This document shows, piece after piece, positions 34,901 through 46,931 of a DNA stretch of 64,000 bases (position 1 is its first letter; every line of letters begins with the position of its first letter). The stretch lies in NCBI RefSeq assembly GCF_000182925.2, contig NC_026503.1, positions 1,860,001 through 1,924,000 on the forward strand. The letters are read 5' to 3'. The notes below the pieces were generated by a model. The model had not been told where the DNA came from, made no database searches, and saw only the letters and a program-made list of their open reading frames with translations. This DNA is from Neurospora crassa OR74A. Lineage: Eukaryota; Ascomycota; Sordariomycetes; Sordariales; Sordariaceae. The position numbers and the translations under genes were made by a program.

Positions 34901-37620
34901 ATCCCGAATTAATATGTACTGCCAAGCGCCCGAGCGAATGATTCAAGCCATCGCGTCATCCGCATCCTGCGGGGAACAAGAGAGCACAGCATTGTGGCTT
35001 GATCAATGGCTATCTACCACTCTCAACTGCACGTGTAATTATTGACTGCACTGTACATGATGGCAGGGTCTCACGACTCATTCCCTATTCCCTATCCATA
35101 ATCCCGATGCCGCTCTCGCACCTCGCACAGAGCATCCACTGATAATGATAAGTTGCTTGACACCGACAAACTGTTGTCGTGAGCACCAAGCAGTGGTCAT
35201 TGATAGCGCTCCTGTTGCTATCCATGTTGCCCGCAATATTACATACAACAGTGACTGATTTCACACACTCTCTCTTGCTTCCCCACGACTCGCTGACGGG
35301 AAACTCCATCTGGAATCCACTTCACATACAGCGGAGTGGAAGCCGGAGGGACGGAGTGAAAGTACCTTTCCTTTTGCGGAGAGCCGAACGCTGCAGAGCC
35401 TCCTGCCATCGATCGATCCCTTGTTCCCTCCTGGGCAAAAGCGAGCAAAACGGCGAGCGAGCAAAACTTCAGAGTCCAAGCACTGCGTGTTCACGAAACA
35501 TAGCGACCCAAAGTCCACTCTTTCGCACGCCCAATTCTCCAAATCTGCATTCCGACTTTGCCAGCACGCTCTGTCACAGGCGTCTGGAACCCGACGATGT
35601 CATCCTCACCCACTTGTTGATGCCACTTGGAACGGCCTCAGGTAGCCAGGTCCACCGCCCTCCGCAAACCAAGGCATTTCACTCGCAAGGAAGAAAGCAA
35701 AAAGTTTTTTTTTTTTTTTTTTTCTTCTCAGAGTTGCATCGGCGCCCGTGCGCTAGTGTCCCCGATTTGGGTACGACTACCGCCTACCGCCCCTCTTTCG
35801 GCGGCCAGCCCTGCGTTGCCCTGCCTGTCTGTGTGCCTTGCCAGCAAATACCCACGGTGTGGTTACCGCGGCGCCTTTCCACTTTGGCGGTGTCGAGCCC
35901 ACTGTCACGACAGCAAAACAGGCGTCAGGCCTGAACCGAAGGGAGAGGCTCCATCGCCCATGGCCCATGTTGTGGGGAGAGCTCCTCGCTGTTCAACAAG
36001 CTCTCACTAACCCCGGCCTACCCCACCTGTGCCAATGCCGCCTTTTCAAAGGACAGCCAGGAACGTTCCTCAGCTCCTGACGGCCCGGCTGCAGAGTTTG
36101 CGGTGCATGGCATGGAGATTGGGTGAGAGGCTTTCTCCCAGATCGGACCAGACAGCGGGAATGGAGCCGAAGCATGTTTGGTGGTGCCATGCTGCCATGA
36201 TCTTCCGGGGCACCAGTCCCGTCATCCGCCGGCCACAAGTCAGTCTTGCCAGGTCTGGATGGGCAAACACTGTAAAGTGTACATATCGTCCAAGTCTTCA
36301 TGTTTATTCCGCTCCGTTGATGCTTTCGGAAGGAGGGCGGAAGGCCGGAATTTGCCTCTTCAATATCGAGCCGTTTTCAGCCGACTAGAGTCTTTTTTTT
36401 TTTTTTTTTTTTTTTTTTCTCCCCAACCGAAACACACCGTGATAGGGACCCGGCGGCGTGGGGGTCGCTCACGGGGGCTTTCAGGAGGTGGAATGTTCCA
36501 AAACACCGACAGCACTTGCGGATCTTGACAACACACAGACAAACCCGCCCGGCCGACAGAGAAACCATCGTGACATCGCCAGGTTTCAGCGCCATCAAGA
36601 TCCCATCCCGGGAGACACTGTAGAAAAAAAATTCTGCATCTGGTACCTGAAAGATCGAGACCATTGACATGGCCCATGCGCACGAGTCCATGGCTCATCG
36701 GCTTTTTCGTAGATCATCGAACCATACCACAGAATATCAAATTCCTGTCGGAAAAACTGCCTTCAACACTGCCGAGAAAAACCACCGAGTGACCAAGTTC
36801 CATGCTATAGACCTTTTCACAAGCATAGCAAAGCGACCACAAACCGAGAGGGTACACAAACCGGCACCGCTCACTTTACATCTTGACTGAGATATTGGTA
36901 GCACCATAAAGCGCCCCGCGGGACCGTATTCCGAAAAAAGGCCAGGGTTCTTGCTCACCGGCTCATGTGGGACAATGGACAGCCGCAGGGTTGTGGAGGG
37001 CCAGACCTCTTGCAAAGCGTTCGAGAACAAGACAGGGGCATGTCTTGTCTTGGCCCTTCGTTCTCCAGTAGGGTTGCAGAATCCATCTCTTTGTTGGTGG
37101 TCGTGTACTCTACTATTTCGCTACATAGTATGTGCTACAGGTTTCAGGGTACACATCTCAACGGCTTTCTGAATCCGGCCCTTCCTTATCACCCCCTCAC
37201 GAGGAAATCACCAGTCCGGTGATATAATTGGCTTTCTGCCTCAGCCAAGCTCTGGGTTTGGACGGGAACGAGAAGATAGGCGGCAGGGCAGGCCAATGAG
37301 CCTGAGGAGTGCGGGCGGGCAACGACAACGGTCGATGACAGCCAACGTCAGAAAACGCTCGGGAAGCTTCACGACTCTTGTGGCACGCGAATACAGTCGA
37401 TGATGCCTTATTACGCATTTCGTTCGACTCTGAACGCCTCTCTGGGTATGGTTAAGCAATCACCCTCTCCAATGCCATCCCGAGATGAACGACGAATTTC
37501 TAGGCGGATGGCTTCATTCCTTATTCCTTCATACCTAGATGACGGAGACAATTGCATCCAAGGACAGTGACCCCGCTCGTTGCCCTTTGGTCTTGCGCCC
37601 CTCGCTACTCGAGAAGCGGT

Positions 37621-37971
37621 TACAGTCGATACCCCTGTTTATGCAACCACCCCATTATGCAAAATCACTATGTGATGCAAGGGATTCTCGTGCCCAGATT
37701 ATTTTACTATGAAGATGCCTGCTAATTGCTAATTGCAAGCCGCCCAAACCCCCCGCTACCATACAAACTTGCAACTACAGGGGCTCTGATAAGAGGTTCA
37801 GTCACCCTTATCACCCCTTATCAGATGCATTATCGGCTATCAGAGCCCCTTATCAGCGATATACTATACAATAGTAGAGAGTGGAGCCTACCCCCCATAT
37901 GCAAAATCACCTTGTAGTGCAAGCCAAAATGGCTGCCCGGATTACTTGCAGAAACAGGGGTATCGACTGTA
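37621..37971. mobile_element. MITE-like inverted-repeat element with TA target duplication
   Basis: The stretch starts TA-CAGTCGATACCCCTGTTT and ends with its reverse complement plus TA. Terminal inverted repeats are 26 bp with one mismatch (37621-37646 against 37946-37971), and the outer TA dinucleotides look like the target duplication of Tc1/mariner or Fot1/pogo transposases. There is no coding capacity, so it is a non-autonomous miniature element of 351 bp. Inside, a unit of about 33 bp is repeated in direct orientation near both ends (37649-37681 and 37890-37922, core ATGCAAAATCAC), and the centre holds a hairpin with 13-bp arms (37779-37791 and 37838-37850, GGGGCTCTGATA). The near-identical ends suggest it is not ancient. 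I do not recognise the family. Confidence 0.85.
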
Positions 37972-39258
37972 CTCATTGACAACAGCCAATGTTATCCTGG
38001 GCGCAAGACTTCGGCACAGCAAATGTACACACGAAGCTCTCGCTTATGATTTAGCACCGTCCAGCCTGAAAATGAAGCAATGATGTCATTCTTCGAAACT
38101 ATTGTCTGTACTTGATGGAAACCCAGCCATCAATGGTCCATTAACATGCAGGCCGTCGGATGGCAATGTCAGAGAGGGATTACGACAAGATGCTTCCGGA
38201 TCACTTCCGCAGGTCGCCTACATCACCCGTATGATGGCGCGAGGTGATGTGATAGGCCAAGCATACCAAGGCAAAGAGGTAATATCTCTTGGTCCTAATA
38301 CTGCGGTATGACGATGATACGCATCTTGGTTCGAATTATTGTCTTGTCCTCCCCACCATCATTTATCCCTCATCCCAAACAACACTTCTCCAGTCTATCG
38401 GCTTGGCTTCCATCCCGCTTATATGCCGAGCTGTCTCGAAGAACCTGGGGGAAAGAAGGGACCTCCGCGCTGTCTAACGGGCAAAAAAAAAAAAATTACC
38501 GGGCCGCGCTGCAGGTACGGTTGATATCAGGATGGGTGATCCTTGACCCGTCGATTGCAGTACCCTGAATTCAGAAGCACATATGACATCTAGGTACGAG
38601 ACATGGCGCCTACAATTCTGTCTTTCTTGGTGCAATTTGTTATACACAAAGAGTCTTTTTCGGACAAGGCTATCCAACGCAAACACATTTTCCGTGGTGC
38701 CGGTCACAGAAGGAACTACCCGAGGCAGATAGTCTCCTCTACGGATTCTCTACCGTCCAAGCTAATGGAAACTCTCCGGTCCTTTCCCTTCTCGGATTCT
38801 CGCCGGCGATAGATGCTGCCGGCCTCCGGTGTAGACTGCATCATAAGTGGTGATGAGACTTGCTCATTGGCCTCAGCATCCACAACCGTTCGTGCCTGAC
38901 TGACTCTTTCACATCAACCGGCAGGTCTTCCGAAATCACATTCCCTTTGACTTTGACATTGACTAGTCGCTAGGCCGCTCCCGCATCCATAGGTTCCGAC
39001 TTCAGCCCGGCTGCCCGGATCCAAATGTTTGGTGGTACCAAGTGGTTGGGTACACTACACAGGTCGAAGGGCCGTTCGGTCATCTCCGACATCGCAGACG
39101 CAACGATTACTGTATCCATGTTCCGGTCTGGAACGCTGCTGCAACAATTTCCTTTGATGATTCGATTGCATTGAGAACCCTGGGAAAATCTCTTCACCTT
39201 CACCGTACGTTTTGCATTTGCAAAGGGTCGGTTTCAACTAATGCCTGACACCGTACGG

Positions 39259-39260
<2 letters not shown>

Positions 39261-39297
<37 letters not shown>
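39261..39297. repeat. (CTG)12 microsatellite
   Basis: Twelve perfect CTG units in non-coding DNA. Both strands have stops close by, so it is not part of a glutamine-coding exon that I can support. Confidence 0.9.
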
Positions 39298-39300
<3 letters not shown>

Positions 39301-40523
39301 CTTCAGAACCCTCGGAAGAGGGCCACGATCGTGATGCTCGGGAATGCTAAAAAGGGAAAACCGGGGTTCCAGACGTTGCGGGTCTCTCTTAATTAGACCA
39401 GACTTTTTAGAGACATGGGGTGGTGCAGTCCATGTCGATTCCTAGCACCCTAGTGGGCTCCCAATCTTCTATCGCGAATCGTGACAAGTGATTATAGTGG
39501 ACATCATAGCGGAGCTTCAGAAGGCCTTTGGAAGATGGAAAGGTAAGAACTCACAGCAAAGTTCATTTTGAGAGCTCTTGGGTCCCATCGGGTTTCCCAA
39601 CAGGCGAACCGTGATGGAGCTTGTGGGCTATGAATAGCATCAGAGAGATGATCGAGTTTGAGGGCATTATTTACGCATCGACACTAGAAACCAGACATCG
39701 AAGCATGCCACACTATTGAGTATTGCAGTAGCTCGCTTCGTTGCGATCAAAGAGCCTCAATGTTCTGCATGGGACTTTGAACCATCTCAAACGTGGAACC
39801 ACGTTTTCAGTATCTTTGAATCTTCGAGACATTCGAGCACCCGAAATCCGCCCCATACAAATGGCGGTGTACTGACTTGTCAAAGAGAAAAGGTCTAGAG
39901 CGGTGTATGTTTATGCATTGCAAGCATTTTCTCTCAAACAAAGCAAAGCATACGAGGCGGACGAGGGCCTGAGCACTTATACTCCGCTTTGGAAGCTGCC
40001 GATGATGCCGTATTCAACTTTCTGGGCGTCCACAGTGTCAGTATGTTTCCCCATACCTGAAAAAAATAACATGGGCCAAGTTGCCCCATACCGTCTTGTG
40101 GACTCACAGTGTTTGTAGGTAAACCCACCTGCCTCTCCCAGTTTCCGGTGGACCTCAAAATCTTGAATTCAAGCGAGTTTGGGCCCTGTGTTTGGGAGTG
40201 TTGCATCATCATGGTAATTTCCGCGAAGTTGGAGACTGGGTTGCAAAGTTATAGTATCCATACGGCGGAGGAAAAGCCGCTGCCAACTGGAAAATCCTTA
40301 CCGCAATGCAAAGTCAACAGCGAAAGATACCTACTTTCGTCAAGAAATCTAGGAGATCAAAACAGGACAGGCCAAGTAACAACAACTCGATGTGTATCGC
40401 GTGAAAGGCATGGAGTTGGACAGCTATGGTGTGCCTTTGAATAATGGAGGCCATATGAACTCCTGATTTCTCATGGCGATCACCATTCATTCAAGGAAAT
40501 TCTTCGGTGAGCTTTCATAATCA

Positions 40524-40768
40524 ATATAGTATGTGCTAGTTTGTTTGTTAGCTCAGTACCCAGATACTCCTAGTATACTGGAAGAGATGCCTTCCGAACT
40601 GTCCTAAACCTTGAAGGACTAACTGCTATGCAGTAGATGATGGCTAGGTACGGATTCAAAAGACATCAACAAGCTCCGATATGGCATATTTTACCTTGGA
40701 AAAAGCATGAATACGGCATACAAATACATAGGAATTTTGCTCGAGGTCTTAAGCTAACATCAGACCAG
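40524..40768. repeat. Diverged dispersed repeat, copy B
   Basis: Partner of the copy at about 2988-3228, same orientation, with matching blocks in the same order. Relative to copy A it has a small insertion near 40616-40640 and a gap of about 14 bases before TATGGCAT. More T and A in this copy fits transition mutation. Ends are not defined. Confidence 0.55.
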
Positions 40769-42141
40769 TATTGAACTGTACACGTGTACTCTTTCTCGTC
40801 TGTCTATCAAAGAGTCTGGACTGCGAGATCTTCACTGAGATCTTCGTCATTCACACATTACCTACAATTTCTGGAAGCCATCCCACAGCGTAACCGAGGA
40901 GAATAGAGTGATCATCACATGTTCTGGAGACGTGATGTTGCAATTTTTGGAGGAATACGTCCAAAAGATAACGCGATATCATCCCCTATCACAAATCCTT
41001 GGAAGTCGAGTATGTGACTCACAAGCGAGGGGAATTCTACACTACACTAATACTCCGGTGTTCCATTCTTATCCTTCCAAGGCAGATTGGTTTGCAAAAC
41101 ACTAACTACTGCGTTCATACTGTACGTCCAGGATCGTTTCTTTCTGAATGCCGAGCAACTGCTGTAGTGTAGATCTCGTGCTGATCACCAGAAAACGTGG
41201 TCAGGTGGATGGCAGAAAAAAAAATAAACCGAACCCATTTCCAATGTCATTCTTTCCACAGTCTGCAAGGCACACTCGTAGTAGTGCAAAAGGCCATGCA
41301 CGCGCGCACAAGTTTCGGTGCCTCTCGGCGGTAGATGAAGGCATGCGATAGGATCCATGGTTGAGCTGTCTGTTGATGGAACACCTAAAGGCACGCTCAT
41401 CGGGTGGAATCTTGTGTGATTTTTGAGTCTACCAGGTTCCGGAGAATAGGTAGGCCGGATGAAACTGGTTGGCTAAATTTGACTGTGGCAGTTGATCATC
41501 ACGATACCTAGAAAACTTCCGTATTTCTTACTTAGGAAACGGAAACGACGTTCCTTGCGGCAGAATATGCTTCCAGTCAGTGTTGGTAGGGATGCACCTT
41601 GTCAAAGCTTTCTTTTCACCTCATGCGGCAGAGGAATTTGGGCAATACTGAATATGGGAAAGGAGGGCAAAAGCAAATACAATGTTGACTGGCAGATGCG
41701 AGGGCGTCACCGTGGTTTGGCGGTGCCGTCACGACGTGCAAGTCGAACCTGTCGTCGAATCTCTTGCAGATGCAGCACGTAACCCTAACCCCGAAACTTG
41801 AATCCTAAAACTAGTCATTAACTTCCATCTGAAAACTTCGAATGCGTTTTCTGAAAGCGGAAGGATTCGACTGTAGCACCACATATGTCGGACGTAGGGT
41901 AGTAAAGCTCATCCATCTTGAAAGTAAGGCAAACTATTGACGCAATTCTGCCGCGTTGCGCCATCAACGCCGAGTTTTCTCTTTGCGACGTGCACATCTC
42001 AACGCACCGCCGCACACTCTTCACCTCGCGAACGGGCCAACTCACCGAACGAGTGGCTTTCTGCAGCTCACCTCATCGAGACACTTGCAAATACCCGACT
42101 CTACCGCTATAAAGCACCAGAGCCTTCAACAAGAAATCACA

Positions 42142-43898
42142 ATGAATCGAATCCAGGGATCCAAACCAAGACTGAAACCCACCAACCCCAAGGCAAAACT
42201 CCCCAGCAACCCAAAACCAACCACCACACAACCCCCATCATCATCATCATCATCATCAAATCTTCTCATCCTCCAACAATCCCAGGACCCCCAATCACTA
42301 CCGGCCACCAAAACCACTCCCTCACCATCATCAAACCCCTCAGACCCCACAACTCCCTCCTCCCTCCTCCCTATTTTAACGCCCGCCCTCGAGATCCTCT
42401 CCCGTTTCCACCACCGCAACAAGAACCAGCACCGCCTGTCAAAATGGTGGGCCGAGGCCGACATGCTGCGGCGGCATCTGCGCAAGCTGATTGAGGCGGC
42501 GAACGAGTGGTGTGATAAGGAGCCGGAACGAGAGGGGAAGAGGAGGAAGGAGGAGGCGAGGAGGAAGAAGAAGGAAAAATATGAACGGTTGGGAAGGGTC
42601 GAGAAGAAACAGGATGGGGTGGGGCAGAAAGGAGGAGAGGAAGAGGTTAAAGGGGAAGATAGAGAAGAAGAGGAGGAGGAGGAGGATAGGGAGGCCAGGG
42701 AGGTTAGACTGAGGGCGGAGTATTTGAGGGGGAAACTAGGGCCTAGAGCTTATTTGTGAGTTTCTCTTCTGTTCTTGCGTGGGATGGAAAACAAGGGGGG
42801 TGATGTTGATGAAGGGGAGGGGATGAGAGAGTGATGAAGAGTTACTCATTCACTTCCCAATCCCTTTGTCATCTTCCTCCCAAGACTGCTCCCGGAGAAC
42901 TTATCTTTTACACTTGAGACTAACCACCCAACAGCGCCTTCAGCCAACTATCCGCCGACAGACAATTCGCCCACCTAGGTCTGATGCTCCTAGGCGTTCT
43001 AGCCCAGGTAGACAAGGCACTTTCAGCATTCGCCTCGGTTCCAATCGACGAAAACGACGACGCTGCCGCCGACGAAGCGGCAGAAGACAGGGGCCCAAAT
43101 CTCAACGCTACAGTCATGGGTCAGTTAGCAGACGAGGTGCCTAATCAACGGCACAATGACATCGGCGTAGCGGTGTCGAGGGAAGAGTTACTTGCTATGA
43201 TGTCGGAATCCACCACCGCATCCGGACCAACGGATGGCAGCTTGGCGAGAAGCGATGCTCGAGATCATCCACTGCCCACCACCGAGACTGACTCCGGAGC
43301 AGCACCACCACCAGTAACAGGAGAGAACAGACAGGGCAAGAATAAGAGCGAGAAGAAGAAGAGACCAAGGGACGATGAGGATGATAAGAACGACGATGAG
43401 GATAAGGATGACTTCTCTTCCGGACCGACACCACCAGTATCCGAGCAGAAAAAGAAAAAGAAAAGGAAGGCAGGAGATGACGGGACCGACATTGATGACA
43501 TCTTTGCTTCGTTTGACAAGCCCAGCCAGAGAAAGAAGAAAGATAAAGCGGAGAAATCAGTTGTAGCTTCAAAGACCACAACCGTCACAACCTCGATAGC
43601 AACAGCTACAACAACAACCACGAAGGTGAAAACGACAACCGACTCATCGGTACCAACTACAACTACAACAACAACAACAACGCCAGCAGAAGCCGAAACA
43701 CAACATGGCAAAGACGATCTTGACGACATTTTCGCTTCCCTCGAAAAGCCCAAAAAGAAAAAGACAAAGGTCAAGAAGACGGATGACCTAGATGACATAT
43801 TTGCCTCGTTCGACAAGCCCAAAACGAAGAAGAAGAAAAAGAAGGCGGGGGCGGGAGCGGGAGCGGACGAGTTTGATGATATCTTTGGGGGGTTATGA
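42142..43898 (+). CDS. rmp1: RNase MRP subunit Rmp1-like protein with C-terminal DDIF repeats
   Basis: Rmp1 is a specific protein of RNase MRP, the nucleolar ribonucleoprotein that cleaves pre-rRNA at A3. Exons 42142-42755 and 42935-43898 join (TT|C, GTGAGT donor, ACAG acceptor) to 525 residues. The conserved RNA-binding part is split by the intron: ILSRFHHRNKNQHRLSKWW and LRRHLRKL near residues 81-115, then AYFAFSQLSADRQFAHLG followed by MLLGVLAQVDK near 203-235. Between them lies a Lys/Glu-rich insert with a run of eight acidic residues. The tail (about 240-525) is disordered and carries three DDIFAS(F/L)-(D/E)KP repeats each followed by a lysine run, and ends DEFDDIFGGL. Yeast Rmp1 is about 200 residues, so this protein is much longer. 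The first in-frame ATG is 42142. Identification rests on the core motif. Confidence 0.85.
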
Positions 43899-44755
43899 AA
43901 AGGCGCTGCATAGTTGACTAGGCACCTACGTAGTATACTCACTCGCCTGTTATTGTTGGTGATGGGTATACCAGGTTTGTAGACACGAACGAGTAGCTCT
44001 GGATTGCTTCAAGTACAGTTACCAATTCGATGCATCTTGAGGTTTTGTTTGTTTCAAAGGCTACATGGTCATCGATAAGTGCTCGGTCCTTGCATTTGCC
44101 TCTCCCTTCTGGTTTTCTCATAGCAATACTATATCTATATACTACACCACCACGCTGTCACATTGTTTACTTGGCCCCTGGCAGCTTTCTAAGTGAACCA
44201 ATCAAGAGAGGTCGAGTGAAGGCTTCAACACAAAGAGCAAGATAAATTGATCCGCTACTACTGACTGATTTGCTAGATATGATATCGGGAGACAATCTTG
44301 AACGAGCCAGCTTGAACATCGAACAAGACCCAGGATGGCCACGTCCTATGTTCTGCAATCGTCCTCCATCCATACCCAATAAACGAACGTGGGTCGTATC
44401 CCTCTCAGGCATGGCAATACGGCCTATTCCTACCCAACGTGTGCAAGTCCATAAGTCATAACCAAAAGGCATGTATCAAACAAAGGCCCAAGAAAAGGAC
44501 GTGACCTTGGAAAAGCAAAACGGGATAAAACTTGAACTAATAAAATTTCTTTCTCGTTATTCCTTTCTGTTGTCCTTCCTAATTCATTTCAGAAATATCC
44601 TTGACGCCGTGTCCACATCACAATATCGACCAGGGAACACACTTTCTCCCTCTTCGTTCCTTCCTTGTATCGCTGATCTACTCTTTCCCTCTAGAATCCC
44701 AAAAATGATGGATTGGGTCGAATCTAGGGTTCGCATTGCAACTCCGCTGGTGTTT
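43899..44755. other. Intergenic: convergent 3' ends of rmp1 and rco-1
   Basis: 857 bases between the two stop codons. It is A/T-richer than the genes. Only likely 3' untranslated sequence is seen. Confidence 0.6.
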
Positions 44756-46931
44756 CTATATCCGAGAGTAAGACCAGATGCGGGCCCGCATATCACCAGA
44801 TCCGGTAGCGAAGTACCCAACACCGTTGGGACCAGTCACTGGGCTGGGCGCCACGGAGATGACCGAGTTCTTGTGTCCCTGGAGCATGAGCTGTGTGTGG
44901 CCGGTACGGGGATCCCAGAACTGAACACCGCGGTCCTTGGAACCAGAGAGGACCCATTGCGAGTCAGGGGTCAGTGCAACGCTGAGGACGAAATCCTGTG
45001 ACAAGTGATTGACACGTTAGCAAGATTGTAGAGGAATGGCCAATGGGGATATTAATGTGTAAACGTACTCTGTGGCCCTCGAAGGTCTTAATGCAGCGCC
45101 CACCCTTAGGAGGTGCCGAAGAAGGAATACCGCGCGGAGCACTAAGCTCCCACATTTTGATGGTCTTGTCCAAACTGCCGCTGACAAGGTTGCGGCCATC
45201 AGGAGAGAAAGCAACACTATAGACGCTGTCCTTGTGGCCGTCGGGGCCCTCAAGACGCTCCGCAAGGTAGCCTCTCATGTCCCAGACACGGACGCTCTTG
45301 TCCAGGGATCCGGCAGCAACGAATTGCTTGTCGGGCGAGATAGCAACAGTCGTGACACCATCTTCAATAGAGAGGACAGACGTGTTCTGCCCGGTTTCAA
45401 TGTCCCAAAGACGGACGGTTCTATCACCACTGCCGGAAGCAATAGTGCGACCATCGCGAGAAAAGTCAAGACTGTAGATATCTTGTTCGTGGCCATGGAA
45501 GGTGTTACGAATGGTCCTCGACTGAATATCCCAGACCTATATCGAGCATGTTAGCAAGAGAAGACCACAACAGTTGGCTAAGGCATTGACACGTACTCTG
45601 ATGAGCTTGTCCTCGGCTCCAGTGGCAAGATACTTGCCATCAGGGCTGAAGCAGACGCTTCTGATGTAAAGATCTCCAGTAAGATCGATGTTTTCGTCCT
45701 GCAGGATGCAAAGCTTCTCGCCAGTCTCCACGTCGTAGATCTGAGCGGAACGGTTGCAGCCCGTGGCAACGTACTTGCCATCCATGCTGAACCTCACGCA
45801 GCAAACAACGCTCTCATGCTGAAGAGTGTGAACCAGCTCAACGTCTAGTACCCTGGGAACGGCCGCGTTGAAGATAACCCACCAATCGTCCTTCATCTTC
45901 TTGATGTGATTCGGAAGGCGGTCGGGATCAAGCTCGCTCAAAGCGTTGGTCTGAGAAGGCGGAGGCGGAGGAGGCTGGTGGTGCTGAGCCATCCGGGTAT
46001 GGTCCGGGGTAGGATGGGTTGGGACCTGGGGCGACTGAGCAGGGCCGCCGTTGTACGGGATGGGAGTGTTGATTTGAGGAGTAGCCGGGCCGCCAGCGGG
46101 AGGTCTGCCGATGCCACGCTTGCCGGCAGGGCCAGGAGAGGCAGTGCTCTGGGGCGGCTGGGGAGGAAAGTTACCAGGTCCCTGGGGCCCTTGATACTGC
46201 TGCTGGAAGGGAGGCTGCTGAGACGGCGGCGGGGGCGGGGGAGGAGGACCCTGCAGCCCAGGGGGCGCAGGCATATGTGCTGGCTGTTCTTGCTGCTGCG
46301 GTGGAGGGGGAGGAGGGACCAAGGCCTGCCCGCCCTGACCTGCCATGATCGCGCTAAAGACATTGCTTCCCAAACCAATAGCAGGGGGCTGCTGCTGGCC
46401 AGGATGCTGTGGAGGCGGGTTCATGTTGCCGGGAGCGCCTCCGCGGGCTTCAAGCTGGCGACGCAGCAGCGCAATCTCATCCTCGTACCTGGCCGGATAT
46501 TGTCAGCCTACTTCTTTCGAGTCTCGGATATGCTTGACCGGGTTTTTTGTTTGACTGGCTTACTTTTGCTTTACGTTCATCTGGTGCTGCTCCATCTGGA
46601 AGACTTTCTCACGGATGACCTGAAGCTCCTGAAGCTGCGTTGCCACTATTGTCTGGTCAGCCGGGTACACGTCCCAAAGCCTAAGTCGCTGATCACAGGC
46701 CCGAAACAGCCCGCATCACCATGTACAGCTGGATTCCCTCGTTGCCAGATGGGAGGAGGATGGCCACCCAGCGGAGGGATGTGTGGAGAAACCCTTACAA
46801 TCATGCTGGCAGGTCTCGTACTGGCGAGCTTGTGATTCGAATTCCATTCTGATGCCATCGAGGAGCTCGTTGAGGCGACCCATGTTCTGAATGGGCGCGC
46901 CCGCAATGGGTCGGTGCGGATACATGGACAT
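44756..46931 (-). CDS. rco-1: Transcriptional corepressor RCO-1 (Tup1 orthologue)
   Basis: RCO-1/Tup1 forms a corepressor with the Ssn6 homologue RCM-1; in Neurospora it affects conidiation, carbon repression and photoadaptation. Five exons on the minus strand (46931-46799, 46645-46564, 46488-45597, 45536-45069, 44995-44756) join in frame to 604 residues. The N-terminal tetramerisation coiled coil (about 10-85) includes [20 protein letters not shown] and is split by two introns. It is followed by a Pro/Gln/Gly-rich linker (about 85-250) and a C-terminal seven-blade WD40 propeller (about 280-604) with clear repeats such as [39 protein letters not shown] and [21 protein letters not shown]. The protein ends [15 protein letters not shown]. 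All splice sites are GT-AG. It converges on the Rmp1-like gene. Confidence 0.97.

Larger units (their letters stand above)
31485..42141. other. 10.6-kb intergenic stretch without a supported gene
   Basis: I could not assemble any gene here by motif, frame length or splice logic. The near part (31485-32750) is probably the promoter and leader of the Ecl1-like gene. It contains a TGGTGGTAG minisatellite, T runs of about 19 (35705-35723) and 28 (36391-36418), the MITE at 37621-37971, a CTG run at 39261-39297 and dispersed-repeat copy B at 40524-40768. From about 39400 to 41100 base composition is visibly A/T-richer than the flanks, as in mutated old repeats. Confidence 0.5.

Noticed and set aside
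35179-35934. 251-codon open frame with a signal-like start
   Set aside because: It begins with GTG, includes a Phe run coded by a T homopolymer and shows no conserved feature.
41781-41792. Telomere-like AACCCTAACCCC (also about 47910 and 58102)
   Set aside because: Fewer than two full units each; expected by chance in 64 kb.
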